This document shows positions 63,401 through 64,000 of a stretch of 64,000 nucleotides of DNA, one piece after another. The DNA is from Sindora glabra (lineage: Eukaryota; Streptophyta; Magnoliopsida; Fabales; Fabaceae), in NCBI GenBank assembly GCA_020226215.1, contig CM035230.1, positions 4,301,501 to 4,365,500 on the forward strand. Reading direction: 5' to 3'. The stretch's first letter is position 1. Each line of letters opens with the position of its first letter. Position numbers and translations under genes: made by a program. The notes under the pieces are model-generated. The model saw nothing but the letters and a program-made list of their open reading frames with translations. It did not search any database and was not told the DNA's origin.

Positions 63401-64000
63401 AAAAATAATATAAAATAAAATAAAATTAGGAAATGTGATTCCATGTTTCTCACTTAATCTAAGCTTATTTTCCTTCTAAAATCTCAACCTTCAAAATCTC
63501 TTAGATCTAACATTAATTAATCATCAAATTAAAAATTCATTTACATAAAACTAATTTTTATTTTTATATTCCCTTAATATAAAAATATATTTTAAAGTTC
63601 TAAAATAATTATTTAAGTTTTCCTTAATTTTTAAAAATAGTTTATCAATACAAATAATTAATTTCATAAATCCTCGTATTCATAATTATTAAATTTATTT
63701 TCAACTTGTGAGAAAATCCTTATATAAAGTATTTAAATAAATCTCAAATTAATAATGGTTATTAAAAATAAATCTATTTAAGAATTTCATAATTTTCAAA
63801 TAATTTATTAAATACAACGATTTATTTCCTAAATGCTTGCAACCATAATCACTAACATATTTTTAATTTATAGGAAATTCCTCATAAAAATCGATTTAAA
63901 CTAATCTTAAATTATTATGGCCATATACAAAAATACATAAGTTTCAAATATTATCATAGGCATCATCTTCAATATTCTAGAACTTTTAATATGAAAGAAT
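60447..64000 (-). mobile_element. Probable large gypsy LTR, running off the window
   Basis: TGTCACGACCC at 60447 is the reverse of the canonical LTR end GGGTCGTGACA. Downstream, ACTTAGTGAGTACATATT near 60930 has a counterpart in the gypsy solo LTR at 5093-9685 (ACTTAGCGAATAATAA near 7388). A CT-rich leader on the minus strand (63450-62890) creates open frames of 152 and 77 codons rich in Ser, Phe and Leu, which I regard as non-coding. No gag or pol is seen. The other end is outside the window. Confidence 0.45.

Noticed and set aside
62891..63453. Minus-strand open frames of 152 and 77 codons
   Set aside because: They are rich in Ser, Phe and Leu because the strand is CT-rich. They overlap in different frames, match no family and lie in the leader part of a probable LTR.
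1..64000. CRISPR arrays, bacterial operons, rRNA genes, a complete plant virus
   Set aside because: No regularly spaced identical repeats, no ribosome-binding-site-led gene strings, no rRNA sequence, and no movement- or coat-protein ORF that I could recognise.

Overview
The window is AT-rich nuclear DNA from a flowering plant, most likely a eudicot. The evidence is plant-type Ty1/copia and Ty3/gypsy retrotransposons, a plant hAT transposase, a Stowaway-like MITE, a plant LINE with an RNase H tail, and one host gene that resembles a small plastid membrane protein of land plants. I cannot name the species. I see no bacterial-type operon, CRISPR array, rRNA or convincing tRNA. Almost every long open frame is a fragment of a decayed transposon or is chance.

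Layout. 1-3147: decayed copia element on the minus strand (reverse transcriptase at the window edge, then integrase and gag). 3480-4137: an unrecognised decayed ORF, minus strand. 5093-9685: a gypsy-type solo LTR with a 5-bp target duplication, itself interrupted by a copia-type solo LTR (5208-6874) with its own 5-bp duplication. 10658-17395: an old, full-length copia element on the plus strand with both LTRs. 17396-20900: no gene recognised. 21159-31316: the only convincing host gene, two coding exons (142 codons) around a 9.7-kb intron that holds a MITE, a LINE fragment and a (TAA)n tract. 32691-36270: 3' half of a Sirevirus-like copia element (minus), fused to a hAT transposase pseudogene (36270-37760, minus).

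From 42.3 kb on, the window is nested gypsy material. Three fragments (A 42327-44206 plus; B 45273-46400 minus; C 55198-58460 minus) belong to one family whose pol genes share deletion junctions. In A and C the integrase N-terminal segment precedes a reverse-transcriptase segment. This points to a rearranged, non-autonomous lineage that spread after it was rearranged. Between B and C lies a chromodomain-bearing gypsy element (about 50730-55197, minus), split by a solo LTR (52426-54044) with a near-perfect target duplication. Copy C is cut in its protease by another gypsy LTR (58461-60380), and a further large LTR begins at 60447 and runs off the window.

The elements do not work together as a pathway. 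The window records successive insertions with C-to-T decay (many TAG stops at former glutamine codons). The best candidates for something undescribed are the shuffled gypsy family and the decayed ORF at 3480-4137.
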